Shown: one piece after another, positions 1 through 8,230 of the stretch
Layout of the letters: each line of letters begins with the position of its first letter
How positions within the stretch are numbered: the first letter of the stretch is position 1
Assembly: GCA_000585075.1 (NCBI GenBank)
Contig: JEMY01000020.1
Coordinates: forward strand, 1-57,473
DNA from: Candidatus Accumulibacter regalis
Lineage (GTDB): Bacteria > Pseudomonadota > Gammaproteobacteria > Burkholderiales > Rhodocyclaceae
Length of the DNA: 57,473 bases
Reading direction: 5' to 3'
The notes under the pieces: generated by a model
Told to the model about the DNA's origin: nothing
What the model saw: the letters and a program-made list of their open reading frames with translations, nothing else
Databases searched by the model: none
Translations under genes and position numbers: made by a program

Positions 1-268
1 CCGCCCGCTCGTCGGCGGCGGCCTGGGCGCGGCTGCTGGCGACACCGACGGCGGCGCGCTCGACGTCGCCGCGCAACAGGGCCAGGACCTGCCCCTGGCG
101 CACCCGGTCACCGCGTTCGACGCGAATCTCCTCGATCACGCCGATCACCGGCGAGCCGACCTCGGCCACCCGCTCGGGCTCGATCAGGCAACCCATGGGC
201 TGCGCGGCGGCCAGCGATCCGCTGACGCCGACCAGGAACAACATCCCCCAGTTGCGTGTTCTGCTCAT
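1..268 (-). CDS. Periplasmic adaptor (HlyD/RND membrane-fusion type), C-terminus outside window
   Basis: Only the first 89 codons are visible; the gene runs off the left edge. The protein starts with a signal-like segment (MSRTRNWGMLFLVG), followed by a biotinyl/lipoyl-like half-motif around residues 40-60 (RVERGDRVRQGQVLA) and the start of an Ala-rich helical hairpin. This is the usual opening of a membrane-fusion adaptor that links an inner-membrane pump to an outer-membrane channel. ATG at 268 is preceded by GGGAGAAGA. It lies 23 bp downstream of the secA-like gene and so is probably the last visible gene of the operon starting near 5.9 kb. The transported substrate cannot be read from this fragment. 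Confidence 0.75.
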   Translation of the reverse strand, partial: MSRTRNWGMLFLVGVSGSLAAAQPMGCLIEPERVAEVGSPVIGVIEEIRVERGDRVRQGQVLALLRGDVERAAVGVASSRAQAAADERA

Positions 269-291
269 GACTTCTTCTCCCTTGACGGATT

Positions 292-2277
292 TCATTCGAG
301 CGGGCCGCCGAACGACAGGCGGCGGTCCATGCTCTGGTCGTGTTGCAGCAGGCGCTTGCGTTCGAGCACGTGGCGACGCTCGATACGCCGCTGCACCAGC
401 GCGGCGAGCGCGTGCACCACCCGGCTTGGCAGCGCTGCGGCATGGGCGGCAAGCAGGCGACGCGTGCCGCCTCCCAGTGCGGTCACGAACAGCGACGCAT
501 CGGCCGTCAACCAGGTTTCGACACTTCCCGGATCGCCCTGGCGCGCGCAGCGCCCCGCCAGCTGGCGATCGATGCGCCGGGCGGCGTTGAACTGACAACA
601 GATGACGTGCAGGCCGCCGAGCTCGCTGACCCCTTTGCCGAGGGTGATATCGACCCCGCGACCGGCCATGTTGGTGGCCACGGTGATCGCTCCGCGCTCG
701 CCCGCGCGGGCGACGATTTTGGCTTCGGCGAGGTCGTTGCGCGCGTTGAGAAGGGCGTGTGCGACGCCGCGCTGCTCCAGCAGCTGCGACAGCGCCTCGG
801 AATCGGCGACCGAGTCGGTGCCGATCAACACCGGCCGGCCGCTGTGCTGGAACTCGACGACGCGGCAGGCAATGGCTTCCTGCAGCAGCTGGCGATTCGC
901 AAACAGCCGGCTGGGGAGAACCGTGCGCCGATTCGGGCGGCGCAAAGGCACGCACGACACCGCCAGGTCGTAGTGCGCGCGCAGTTCGCCGGCGGATTCG
1001 CTGAGCGTGCCGCTCAAGCCGGCAAGGCGCAGATAACGCGGGAAGAAGCGCTGATAGGTGATTTGCGCGGCGGTGACCTGAGCAGCGGTGGGCAGGCATT
1101 GTTCCTTGAGTTCGATCAGCTGATGCAAGCCGCGCGACCAGGCGCGGCCAGCCGCGACTCGCCCGGTGGTGTCGTCGATGATCAGCACCTTGCCGTCACG
1201 GACCAGGTAATGGCGGTCGCGACGGTAGATATGCAGCGCTGCCAGCGCGCTGCGAATGCTCTCTTCGCGATGCAGGCGGTTGCGCCAGACCGACGCCAGC
1301 GGCCGTACCAGCGCATCGACCCGCTCTTGCCCCGACAGCGTGAGCCGCGCAGTGCGCGCTGCCGGGTCCAGTCGGAAGTGCGGGCTGTCGACGGCGCTGC
1401 CGAGCTGGCGCGCGATCTCTAGCGACTGCTTGAGGTAGTCGGTCTCCTGTTCGTTGCCGACCGCTTGCGCGAGAATGAACGGCACCCGCGCCTCGTCGAT
1501 CAGGATGCTGTCGGCCTCATCGACGATGGCCATGCACAGGCCGCGCAGCAGCGGTGGCGAGCTTCCTTCGCCGCTCAGCTGGTCGACCCGCCGACGCAGC
1601 GGGTCGCGTGTCCGGCCAAGCCCGTCACGGAGGTAGTCGAATACGAGTTCCCGAGCCGTACAGCAGGTGATGTCGCAGGCGTAGGCCGCGCGGCGTTCGC
1701 CGGCCTGCTGTCCCTGGATCACCGCGCCGACCGCCAGACCGAGCGCGGCGTAGACCGGTCGCAGCAGGTCTGCGTCACGGGCGACCAGGTAATCATTGGC
1801 GGTGACCACGTGCACCGGAATGCCGGCCAGCGCGGCAGTGGCGGCCGCCAGTGCCACGGCATAGGTCTTGCCCTCGCCGGTGGCCATCTCGGCCAGGCGA
1901 TTACCGAGCACGATCCAGGCGGCGATGACCTGGGTGTCGAAAATTCGAATCTGGTGCTCGCGCTCGCAAGCGACACCGACCAGCGCAAAGGCGCTGGCGA
2001 GATGGGTATCGCGCATGCCGTCCGTCTGCAGCTGCAGCCGCAGCGTGCGTACGGCCTCCCTGAACTGCGCCGGGCCGAGTCGGCGGAACGCTTTGCGCTG
2101 GCCGGAAAATGCGCTCAGCAGGAGTGGGGGCGTGTTCGACAGCAGCCCCTGCGCGCGATCGCCAAGCACCTTCAGCGCAGCCGGGAAGCGGCGCGTCTGC
2201 GGTTCGGCGGCAGCAGGCTGGCGTTCCGGGTAGTCGCCCCAGAACAATCCGGGGATCGGCAGGTCGGCGCATCTCAT
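292..2277 (-). CDS. Short SecA-like preprotein translocase ATPase
   Basis: The 661-residue protein carries the SecA motor: Walker A MATGEGKT at 131-138, Walker B VDEADSILIDEAR from 252, LSGTLSES near 421, NMAGRGVDITLG at 536-547 and QLAGRCARQGDPGS near 572-585. These match SecA rather than a generic helicase. Housekeeping SecA is about 900 residues; here the C-terminal wing/scaffold is short and no zinc-binding Cys tail is present, so this is more like an accessory SecA. It is 25 bp downstream of an M50 protease/HlyD fusion and 23 bp upstream of an adaptor, pointing to a dedicated export role at the inner membrane (inference). No SecY or SecE lies nearby. Confidence 0.88.
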   Translation of the reverse strand: MRCADLPIPGLFWGDYPERQPAAAEPQTRRFPAALKVLGDRAQGLLSNTPPLLLSAFSGQRKAFRRLGPAQFREAVRTLRLQLQTDGMRDTHLASAFALVGVACEREHQIRIFDTQVIAAWIVLGNRLAEMATGEGKTYAVALAAATAALAGIPVHVVTANDYLVARDADLLRPVYAALGLAVGAVIQGQQAGERRAAYACDITCCTARELVFDYLRDGLGRTRDPLRRRVDQLSGEGSSPPLLRGLCMAIVDEADSILIDEARVPFILAQAVGNEQETDYLKQSLEIARQLGSAVDSPHFRLDPAARTARLTLSGQERVDALVRPLASVWRNRLHREESIRSALAALHIYRRDRHYLVRDGKVLIIDDTTGRVAAGRAWSRGLHQLIELKEQCLPTAAQVTAAQITYQRFFPRYLRLAGLSGTLSESAGELRAHYDLAVSCVPLRRPNRRTVLPSRLFANRQLLQEAIACRVVEFQHSGRPVLIGTDSVADSEALSQLLEQRGVAHALLNARNDLAEAKIVARAGERGAITVATNMAGRGVDITLGKGVSELGGLHVICCQFNAARRIDRQLAGRCARQGDPGSVETWLTADASLFVTALGGGTRRLLAAHAAALPSRVVHALAALVQRRIERRHVLERKRLLQHDQSMDRRLSFGGPLE

Positions 2278-2302
2278 GGCAGATAGTCAGGGAGCCGAGC
2301 GT

Positions 2303-4447
2303 TCATTCGCCGGGATCGAAATGTTTCAGGAAGAGTTGGCTCGCGCGCCGGAAGACTTGTCCGGCCAGGGGTTCGAAACCGTGATCGAAACGGACCCAGG
2401 CCCGGCCGCCGACACGCTCCAGCGGCGCGCCCTTGAGCGTCAGGTCGATCAGGAAAACCGGCGCGATGCTGCGCCGGCCGTCCGGGTCGCCCGGATCGGT
2501 CGCGTAGGGCCCGCCCGCACGCTCGCCAAGTGCCGGGCTGGGCAAGAGGTGCGAGGCGGCAGGCTCATCCTGGCCGAGACTCGCCGAGAGTGCCCTGCCC
2601 GGCGCCTCGGCGAGGCGCACTTCGGCGTGACGGGTACGATTGCGCACCAGATGCGCGTCCTCGTCGGCGAGCGCGGCGCGGACGCGCAACTCGCTCGCTT
2701 CAAGGACGTAACCGAGGATCGTTCCCTGGCGGCTGAAGGTTCCCGGCAGGTCGTCCTGGTGCGGCATGACCAGGGTGCCGGCAACCTTGGCGCGCACTTC
2801 GAGCTGGCCGATGCGCTGCTCGGCACGCGCGAGTTCGGCCTCGGTACGGGCGATCTGTTCGGCGAGGTTCTGCGCGCCGGTCGGGTCGCGCAGGAGAAGC
2901 TGGTACTGGTCGGCCTGCAGCCCGCCCAGACGACCGGTCAACTGCTCGCGGGCGGCCACGAGGTCGATATTCTCGAGGACCACGAGCAGGTCGCCAGGCT
3001 GTACCGACTGTCCGTCGCGAACCGGCAGCTGGCGGATGAAACCGTCGACCTCGGGGCGCACCTGCGCTTGCTCGGGCAACCACACGACCGCCGGGGCGAC
3101 GGTCGATAAGGGCAACGGCAAAACGAAAAGCAGGACACCCGGAATCGCCAGCAGCAGCGCAATGCCGGTACGCACACGGGTCAGTTCCGACCCTGGTGCG
3201 GCGGCGGCAAGCGCGTGTCTGACCCAGTTCCCGATCGGTCGCACAATCATCGAAGCCGTCAGATAGATCGCCGCGACGACGCCGAGCAGAAACCACTTGG
3301 CGCCGAACCAGAGGATGATCGCCACTGAAATCAGCAGCCGGTAGGCAAACGAGAGCGGCGCGTAGAGCAACAGCCACTTCAATTCACCGGCAACGAACTG
3401 CGGTGCCTCGCCCGGCGCCTGCAGCAGGTGGCGGCGCACCAGATAGCTCCACCAGGCGCTGCTGCGAGTCGCCAGATTGGGCAGGTCGAGCAGGTCGCAG
3501 AGGACATAGTAAGCATCGAAGCGGAGCAGCGGATTGCCGTTGAAGAGCAGCGTCGAGACGCCGCCGATGAACATCACCACCAGCGCGACGTCGCGCACCA
3601 GCCCCGGCTGAACGTTCAACCACAGCAGCAGAGCGAGCGCGGCAAGCGTCGTTTCGACCATGATTCCGGCCGCGGCGACGGCTGCCCGCTGGCTGCGCCG
3701 CGCGAAGCCGGAGGACGCCGATGCGTCGACGTACGGTGCCGGCACCAGCACCAGCAGGGCAACGCCGATCTCGTGCACTTCGCCTCCCCAGCGCCTGATC
3801 GCCAGAGCGTGTCCGAGCTCGTGCAGGGCCTTGACGAGCGGGAAAACGAGCCAGGCGAGCGCCAGATAAGTGGGCGTCAGCATCTGCGTTCGGACTTCGG
3901 CCTGCAGCTCGCTCCAGTTGGCCCCCGCCACCAGCAAGGCGACGGCGACGAGCGCCAGCCAAACCCACAACAGCGCCGGACGAAAGAGCAGCGAGGCCAG
4001 AGGATCGAAGCGCGGCAACCACGACGAAGGGTCGCCCAGGGGCAGGCGGAAGGCAAAGGGATTGACCATCGCCCGGCGCCTGCGGCGACGACGCTCGGTG
4101 CGCCTCTGGAAGAGAACGGCGGTATCCGGCGTGTGCTCGCACTGCAGCAGCTCGTGCTCGTTGAGCTGCGCCAGCAGCGCAATCACCTCGTCCTGGGTCG
4201 GCGCCGCATCGCCGAGCGTCGCCAGTACGCTGTCCCAGACCCCCTGCACGTCGTGGCGTCCATCGCAACGACCAATGAACTGGTAAGCCGGATCGTTGAT
4301 CAGGTGCTGGCGGCCGGTCGCCGTATCGGAAAGCAGGTACCAGGGCTGGCCGCGCCGGTTCTGGCGTTGCGTCCGTACCTGTGGGCGCAGGCGGGGATGA
4401 AGTTGAGCGACTCGATACCACTGCGTGCTGAACAGCGATTGCGTCAT
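2303..4447 (-). CDS. PqqD-like / M50 site-2 protease / HlyD-type fusion membrane protein
   Basis: A 714-residue polytopic protein in three parts. Residues 1-110 resemble a PqqD-like peptide-binding domain (WYLLSDTATGRQHL near 36-49). Residues about 150-440 form the membrane M50 domain with the zinc motif HELGH at 209-213 and the second ligand region NGNPLLRFDAYY at 303-314, so the metal ligands are intact. Residues about 460-600 carry a lipoyl-like half-motif (RPEVDGFIRQLPVRDGQSV) and a coiled hairpin as in HlyD adaptors. Proteins of this build are often named putative peptide zinc metalloproteases. It starts 1 bp after the preceding adaptor gene. A role in processing and handing on a peptide or protein substrate is inferred. 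Confidence 0.87.
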   Translation of the reverse strand: MTQSLFSTQWYRVAQLHPRLRPQVRTQRQNRRGQPWYLLSDTATGRQHLINDPAYQFIGRCDGRHDVQGVWDSVLATLGDAAPTQDEVIALLAQLNEHELLQCEHTPDTAVLFQRRTERRRRRRRAMVNPFAFRLPLGDPSSWLPRFDPLASLLFRPALLWVWLALVAVALLVAGANWSELQAEVRTQMLTPTYLALAWLVFPLVKALHELGHALAIRRWGGEVHEIGVALLVLVPAPYVDASASSGFARRSQRAAVAAAGIMVETTLAALALLLWLNVQPGLVRDVALVVMFIGGVSTLLFNGNPLLRFDAYYVLCDLLDLPNLATRSSAWWSYLVRRHLLQAPGEAPQFVAGELKWLLLYAPLSFAYRLLISVAIILWFGAKWFLLGVVAAIYLTASMIVRPIGNWVRHALAAAAPGSELTRVRTGIALLLAIPGVLLFVLPLPLSTVAPAVVWLPEQAQVRPEVDGFIRQLPVRDGQSVQPGDLLVVLENIDLVAAREQLTGRLGGLQADQYQLLLRDPTGAQNLAEQIARTEAELARAEQRIGQLEVRAKVAGTLVMPHQDDLPGTFSRQGTILGYVLEASELRVRAALADEDAHLVRNRTRHAEVRLAEAPGRALSASLGQDEPAASHLLPSPALGERAGGPYATDPGDPDGRRSIAPVFLIDLTLKGAPLERVGGRAWVRFDHGFEPLAGQVFRRASQLFLKHFDPGE

Positions 4448-4448
4448 T

Positions 4449-5822
4449 TCAAAGCCCCCATGTCCAGGTCGCCATGCGCAGCCAGTCGCCGATGCGATGC
4501 GTCGCCACCCAAGCCAGCGATCGGGTCCCGGCGTCGATCTTGGCGACGCCTCTCAGCCCTGGGCGCAACCCGGCGGGCGGCTGCCCGAAAGCAGCCTCGA
4601 TTTCGAAGGCATTGCGCCCCTCCAGGGTGAGTGCCATCGGGCTGATACGGGTCACCGCGAAGTCGAGCCGCTCACCGGGCAGAGCCGACAGCGCCAACTG
4701 GCCGCGCTGACCGAGAACGACGCCGCCGATGCTGCGCTCGTCGACTTCGATGATCAGCCGGAAAGCGTCTCGCGGGGCGAGAGTGAGCAAGACGTCGCCG
4801 CGCTGTACCGGCGCGCCAAGCGCTTGCGACAGGTCGCCCTGGATGACCAGGCCGTCGATCGGGGCGGTGACCTGGCTGCGCACCAGTTGCGCTTGCGCCA
4901 GCTCGAGTTGCGCACCGGCCTCGGCAGCTCGCGCCTGGGCGATGGCGTACTGGCTGCGGTCGGCGCGCGCCAGGGCCGCTGCAGCGCTGTTCTGGTGCTG
5001 CGTGAGTTCGGCTTCCCATTTGCGGTTCTGCAGCAGCAGGTCCTGCTGCGCGAGTTCGACCAGCACCTGCCCGACCGCGACGACGTCGCCCGGGCGCACG
5101 TGCGCGGCGCGCAAATAGCCATCGCTGGGGGCTGCCAGCACGCGCTGGGTTGCGCCTTCGAGCCGCGCCGGTGCACCGATGCGGTGGCTGACCGGGAACA
5201 TGGCCAAAGCAACGATCGCCACCAGCCCACCTAGCCAGGCCAGCCGTCGCGTGCGCCGCCCGGATCCGCCCCAGTAGCCGCGCAGCGCTTCACTGGCGCG
5301 CGCCGACCAGCCCAGTTCAGCCCGCTGTTTGAGTGCCAGCAACGGCGTAAGCATGCAGACGAGAGGCTCGATAACGCGCAACTCGTCGGCGGTGACGGCA
5401 CGCTGACGCTCGAAGCACAGGCAGCCGATCGTTTGACCGGCGCCGATCAACGGGACGCTGAGCAGCGTGCCCGAACCCTGCGCGGCCAGTCGGGCGTGTG
5501 CCTGGACAACGCGCGGTGCTGCCTCGGAAGGCAGCGGATAGACAATCGAGGCATTCTGGTCGATGGCTTCCTGCATGGCCAGGGTCAGCGCCTGCGAGCG
5601 TTCCTCGCCGTCACCGGACCCGGCGGTAGGCGACGCGGCAACGAGCGTCAAGCCCGCACGCGTAGAGAGCCCGACGCTGACGCGATCGAAAGCGAGAGTG
5701 CAGGCCAGTTCGCTGCACAGCGTGCTGGCAGCCTGCTCGAGCGGTTGCGGCGCAAGGAGTGGCGTCTACAGTTGCAGCAGCCGGCGCTGCGCCGCGTCGG
5801 ATGGCCTTGCGAATTCGCTCAT
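4449..5822 (-). pseudogene. GAF-HlyD membrane-fusion protein interrupted by an in-frame amber codon
   Basis: From ATG 5822 (RBS GGAAGGAAGA) the frame reads 18 codons, then TAG at 5766-5768, then continues open in the same frame to 4449. The open part after the stop encodes the rest of a GAF-like domain, a transmembrane segment (LGGLVAIVALAMF), a lipoyl-like half-motif, a coiled hairpin and a beta-barrel region typical of HlyD. A TTG at 5651 could restart translation but would cut into the GAF fold, whose homologous-looking sequence begins upstream of it. Either the gene is broken, or the stop is an assembly error, or it is read through. CAG to TAG is the simplest single change. The downstream genes look intact. 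Confidence 0.72.
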
Positions 5823-5924
5823 CGTCTTCCTTCCTGCCTCCCCCATCGGGCACGCGGCCGAGCCTTTCCGGTACGCGCACCGATGGCGAACCCGGGTCGC
5901 TGGTTTTTTCCAGGCCACAGGCTT

Positions 5925-5951
5925 CTAACGGCTTAAACAGAAGGGTCTTTA
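5925..5951 (-). promoter_or_regulatory. Candidate sigma-28 (FliA)-type promoter for the SecA/M50/HlyD operon
   Basis: On the minus strand TAAAG (5951-5947) begins an 8-base -35-like element. After it and an 11-base spacer comes GCCGTTAG (5932-5925). The sigma-28 consensus is TAAAGTTT, 11 bases, GCCGATAA, so spacing is exact with 5/8 and 6/8 matches. It sits about 100 bp upstream of the first ATG of the operon (5822). No flagellar genes are visible in the window. Confidence 0.35.
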
Positions 5952-6067
5952 GGGGGAATTCAGGAGAATTTGCGGATAAGGCTTCAGCCGCCTTCGTCAG
6001 CAGGGGACGAACGGCAAGCGCAGTGGGGCGGGCGGCGATAGTGCGCTGCGCTCAGAAACCCCGTCGC

Positions 6068-6262
6068 TTAGCGCTTTTCCGGCCGCTTGCGTGGCTCGTC
6101 GGTTCCCGGCGCGAGAAACATCCCGACGCCGAGAAGGATCAGCAGGACAGGCCACCAGGTACGCAGCAATTGCCCGAGATCGACGTCAAACAGGCCCAGG
6201 TTGCTGGCCAGCGCCAGGCTCCCGACGACGATCAGCGCGCTGGCGCCAAGATTGCCTCTCAT
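6068..6262 (-). CDS. Small LiaI/LiaF-like transmembrane protein (DUF5668-like)
   Basis: A 64-residue protein with two hydrophobic segments (ASALIVVGSLALASNLG and WWPVLLILLGVGMFLAP) around a short FDVDLGQLLRT turn. This is the pattern of the LiaI-LiaF-like transmembrane region. ATG 6262 was chosen over a further-upstream start at 6319 because GGAGGAAGAAGG stands just in front of it. The charged tail EPRKRPEKR probably faces the cytoplasm. It shares strand with the export cluster but about 245 bp and a promoter candidate separate them, so co-function is uncertain. In Firmicutes related domains act in envelope-stress sensing; here the role is unknown. Confidence 0.6.
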   Translation of the reverse strand: MRGNLGASALIVVGSLALASNLGLFDVDLGQLLRTWWPVLLILLGVGMFLAPGTDEPRKRPEKR

Positions 6263-6308
6263 CCTTCTTCCTCCCCGGTGCGCGGCGCTGATCTCCACGG
6301 CGAATGGC

Positions 6309-7751
6309 TCACGGCACAAAGCGATCGACGTAATCGTTCACCGCCAGCGTCCCCAGGCCACGTACGTCGAGCGACGACTTGAGGATGACGGCCTGCTGCG
6401 CGGAGTTGAATTGCCGGGCCAGGTGTTTCCTGAACTTCTCGAGCAGAACCGGGATCCCTTCCGCGCGTCGGCGACTGTGGCCAAGCGGGTATTCGCAGAT
6501 CAACTCGTCTGTCGCACTGCCGTCGGTGAAGAAGACCTGTAGCGCGTTGGCGATCGAACGCTTCTCGGGATTCAGGTAGTCCGCCGAGAAACGTGCTTCC
6601 TCGACCACTTCGATTTTCGCGCGCAAGGCGTCGATGCGCGGATCCGCCGCTGCTTCGTCCTCGTAGGCGTCAGCGCTGAGGGCGCCGTTGATGAGGGCAA
6701 AAGCAACCATGTACTGCAGGCAATGATCGCGATCCGCGGGATTGTGCAGCGGCCCTCGCTTGTCGATGATACGCAGCGCGGATTCGTGCGTACGGATGAC
6801 GACTCTTTCGATGCTCGCCAACCGCTGCCACACCTGCGAATGCAGTTCAACGGCCGACTCGACCGCCGTCTGGGCGTGAAACTCGGCCGGAAAACTGATC
6901 TTGAAGAGGATGTTCTCGATCACGTAGCTGCCGAACGGGCGGGCAACGCGCAAGGCCTGCCCCCTGAACAGCGCGTCCTGGAAGCCCCAGGTGCGGGCAG
7001 TCAGCGCGCTTGGATAACCCATCTCGCCCCTGAGCGAAAACAGGGCCAGCATGACCCCGCGCGCGGTCGCATCGCCGGCGGCCCAGGACTTGCGCGAACC
7101 GGTGTTCGGCGCGTGCCGATAGGTGCGCAGCGGAGTGCCATCGACGAAAGCCTGTGAAACGGCGTTGATGACCTGCTCGCGCTGGCCACCCATCAGCCAG
7201 GTGCACACCGCCGCCGTCGCCACCTTGACCAGCAGGACGTGATCCAGGCCGACGCGATTGAAGCTGTTCTCCAGCGCCAGAACGCCCTGTATCTCGTAGG
7301 CCTTGATCATCGCTTCAAGAACCTGGCGCATCTGCAGCGGCGCCTGGCCACTGGCGACGCGGGTCCGCGACAGCCAGTCGGCGGTGGCCAGAATGCCGCC
7401 CAGGTTGTCCGAGGGGTGACCCCATTCAGCCGCCAACCAGGTGTCGTTGAAGTCCAGCCAGCGGATCAGGGTGCCGATGTTGAAGGCCGCCTGAATCGGG
7501 TCCAGCTGAAAGCGGGTACCGGGAACGCGCGCGCCGTGGGGCACCACGGTACCCGGAACGACCGGCCCGAGCAGCTTGGTACATGCCGGGTAGGCGAGCG
7601 CTTCGAGGCCACAACCGAGGGCGTCGATCAGGCAATAGCGTGCGGTATTGAAGGCCGCACTCGACTCGACCTTGAAATCGAGAACGTAACTGGCGATATC
7701 GACCAGCAACCGATCGGGTTCGGGGCGAGACTTGGCAATTCGCGATGACAT
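6309..7751 (-). CDS. prpD: MmgE/PrpD family 2-methylcitrate dehydratase
   Basis: This 480-residue protein matches PrpD in length and character: HHPADRD-like segments near the C-terminus ([18 protein letters not shown]), [20 protein letters not shown] in the N-terminal half and [12 protein letters not shown] in the middle. PrpD dehydrates 2-methylcitrate to 2-methyl-cis-aconitate in cytoplasmic propionate oxidation. ATG 7751 is preceded by CAGGAGT; the open frame extends upstream to 7964 but that part has no family character. prpC lies 480 bp upstream on the same strand. prpB and acnD/acnB are not in the window. Confidence 0.9.
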   Translation of the reverse strand: MSSRIAKSRPEPDRLLVDIASYVLDFKVESSAAFNTARYCLIDALGCGLEALAYPACTKLLGPVVPGTVVPHGARVPGTRFQLDPIQAAFNIGTLIRWLDFNDTWLAAEWGHPSDNLGGILATADWLSRTRVASGQAPLQMRQVLEAMIKAYEIQGVLALENSFNRVGLDHVLLVKVATAAVCTWLMGGQREQVINAVSQAFVDGTPLRTYRHAPNTGSRKSWAAGDATARGVMLALFSLRGEMGYPSALTARTWGFQDALFRGQALRVARPFGSYVIENILFKISFPAEFHAQTAVESAVELHSQVWQRLASIERVVIRTHESALRIIDKRGPLHNPADRDHCLQYMVAFALINGALSADAYEDEAAADPRIDALRAKIEVVEEARFSADYLNPEKRSIANALQVFFTDGSATDELICEYPLGHSRRRAEGIPVLLEKFRKHLARQFNSAQQAVILKSSLDVRGLGTLAVNDYVDRFVP

Positions 7752-7990
7752 GGTGTTACTCCTGCTGCCCTGCCGGGCCGCCCGGCGATGGCCAGGCAGC
7801 GACTTGCGCTGCGCTGGCCAGTCCGGAAAATCGGCACGAGACGCAATTCTAGTGTACTGCTGCGTTCTTGATGAGGCTTTCAGCGACCCTGGCAGCAGCG
7901 TGAAAGCGTAGGGTGGATGGGTGGATCGAGTTCGCCCGGCCCATACCGCTGCCCGCGGCGCCAAATCCGGGCAACCATTCCCGGTCCACC

Positions 7991-8117
7991 GTCATTGCGA
8001 GGAGGCGCAGCCGACGCGGCAATCCAGTTCCATTCTCTGAAGAACTGCGCGCCACGTCAGCCAGGCGCAAAACAAAACCTCTGGATGGCCACGTCGGCGA
8101 CGCCTCCTCGCAATGAC
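7991..8117. repeat. 127-bp palindromic repeat with about 37-bp inverted arms
   Basis: The left arm begins GTCATTGCGAGGAGGCG at 7991 and the right arm, read on the other strand, begins with the same 17 bases at 8117. Similarity continues through GCCGACG, GGC and ATCCAG to about 37 bases per arm with a few mismatches. It occupies the otherwise empty prpC-prpD spacer. Repeats starting GTCATTGCGAGGAG are known from many bacterial genomes as non-autonomous, MITE-like palindromes. The rest of the 7752-8230 spacer shows no gene. As RNA it would form a long hairpin that could terminate or protect transcript between prpC and prpD. Confidence 0.8.
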
Positions 8118-8230
8118 CTGCGGGCGGCTGTGGCGCCGCATTTCCGCCGCCACTTCCAGCACGCCGGAGAGGAGAGCCGCTCAAAACCATGTCGTCGCCG
8201 GCATTCCCAGGTTTGATTCCGCGGGCAACG

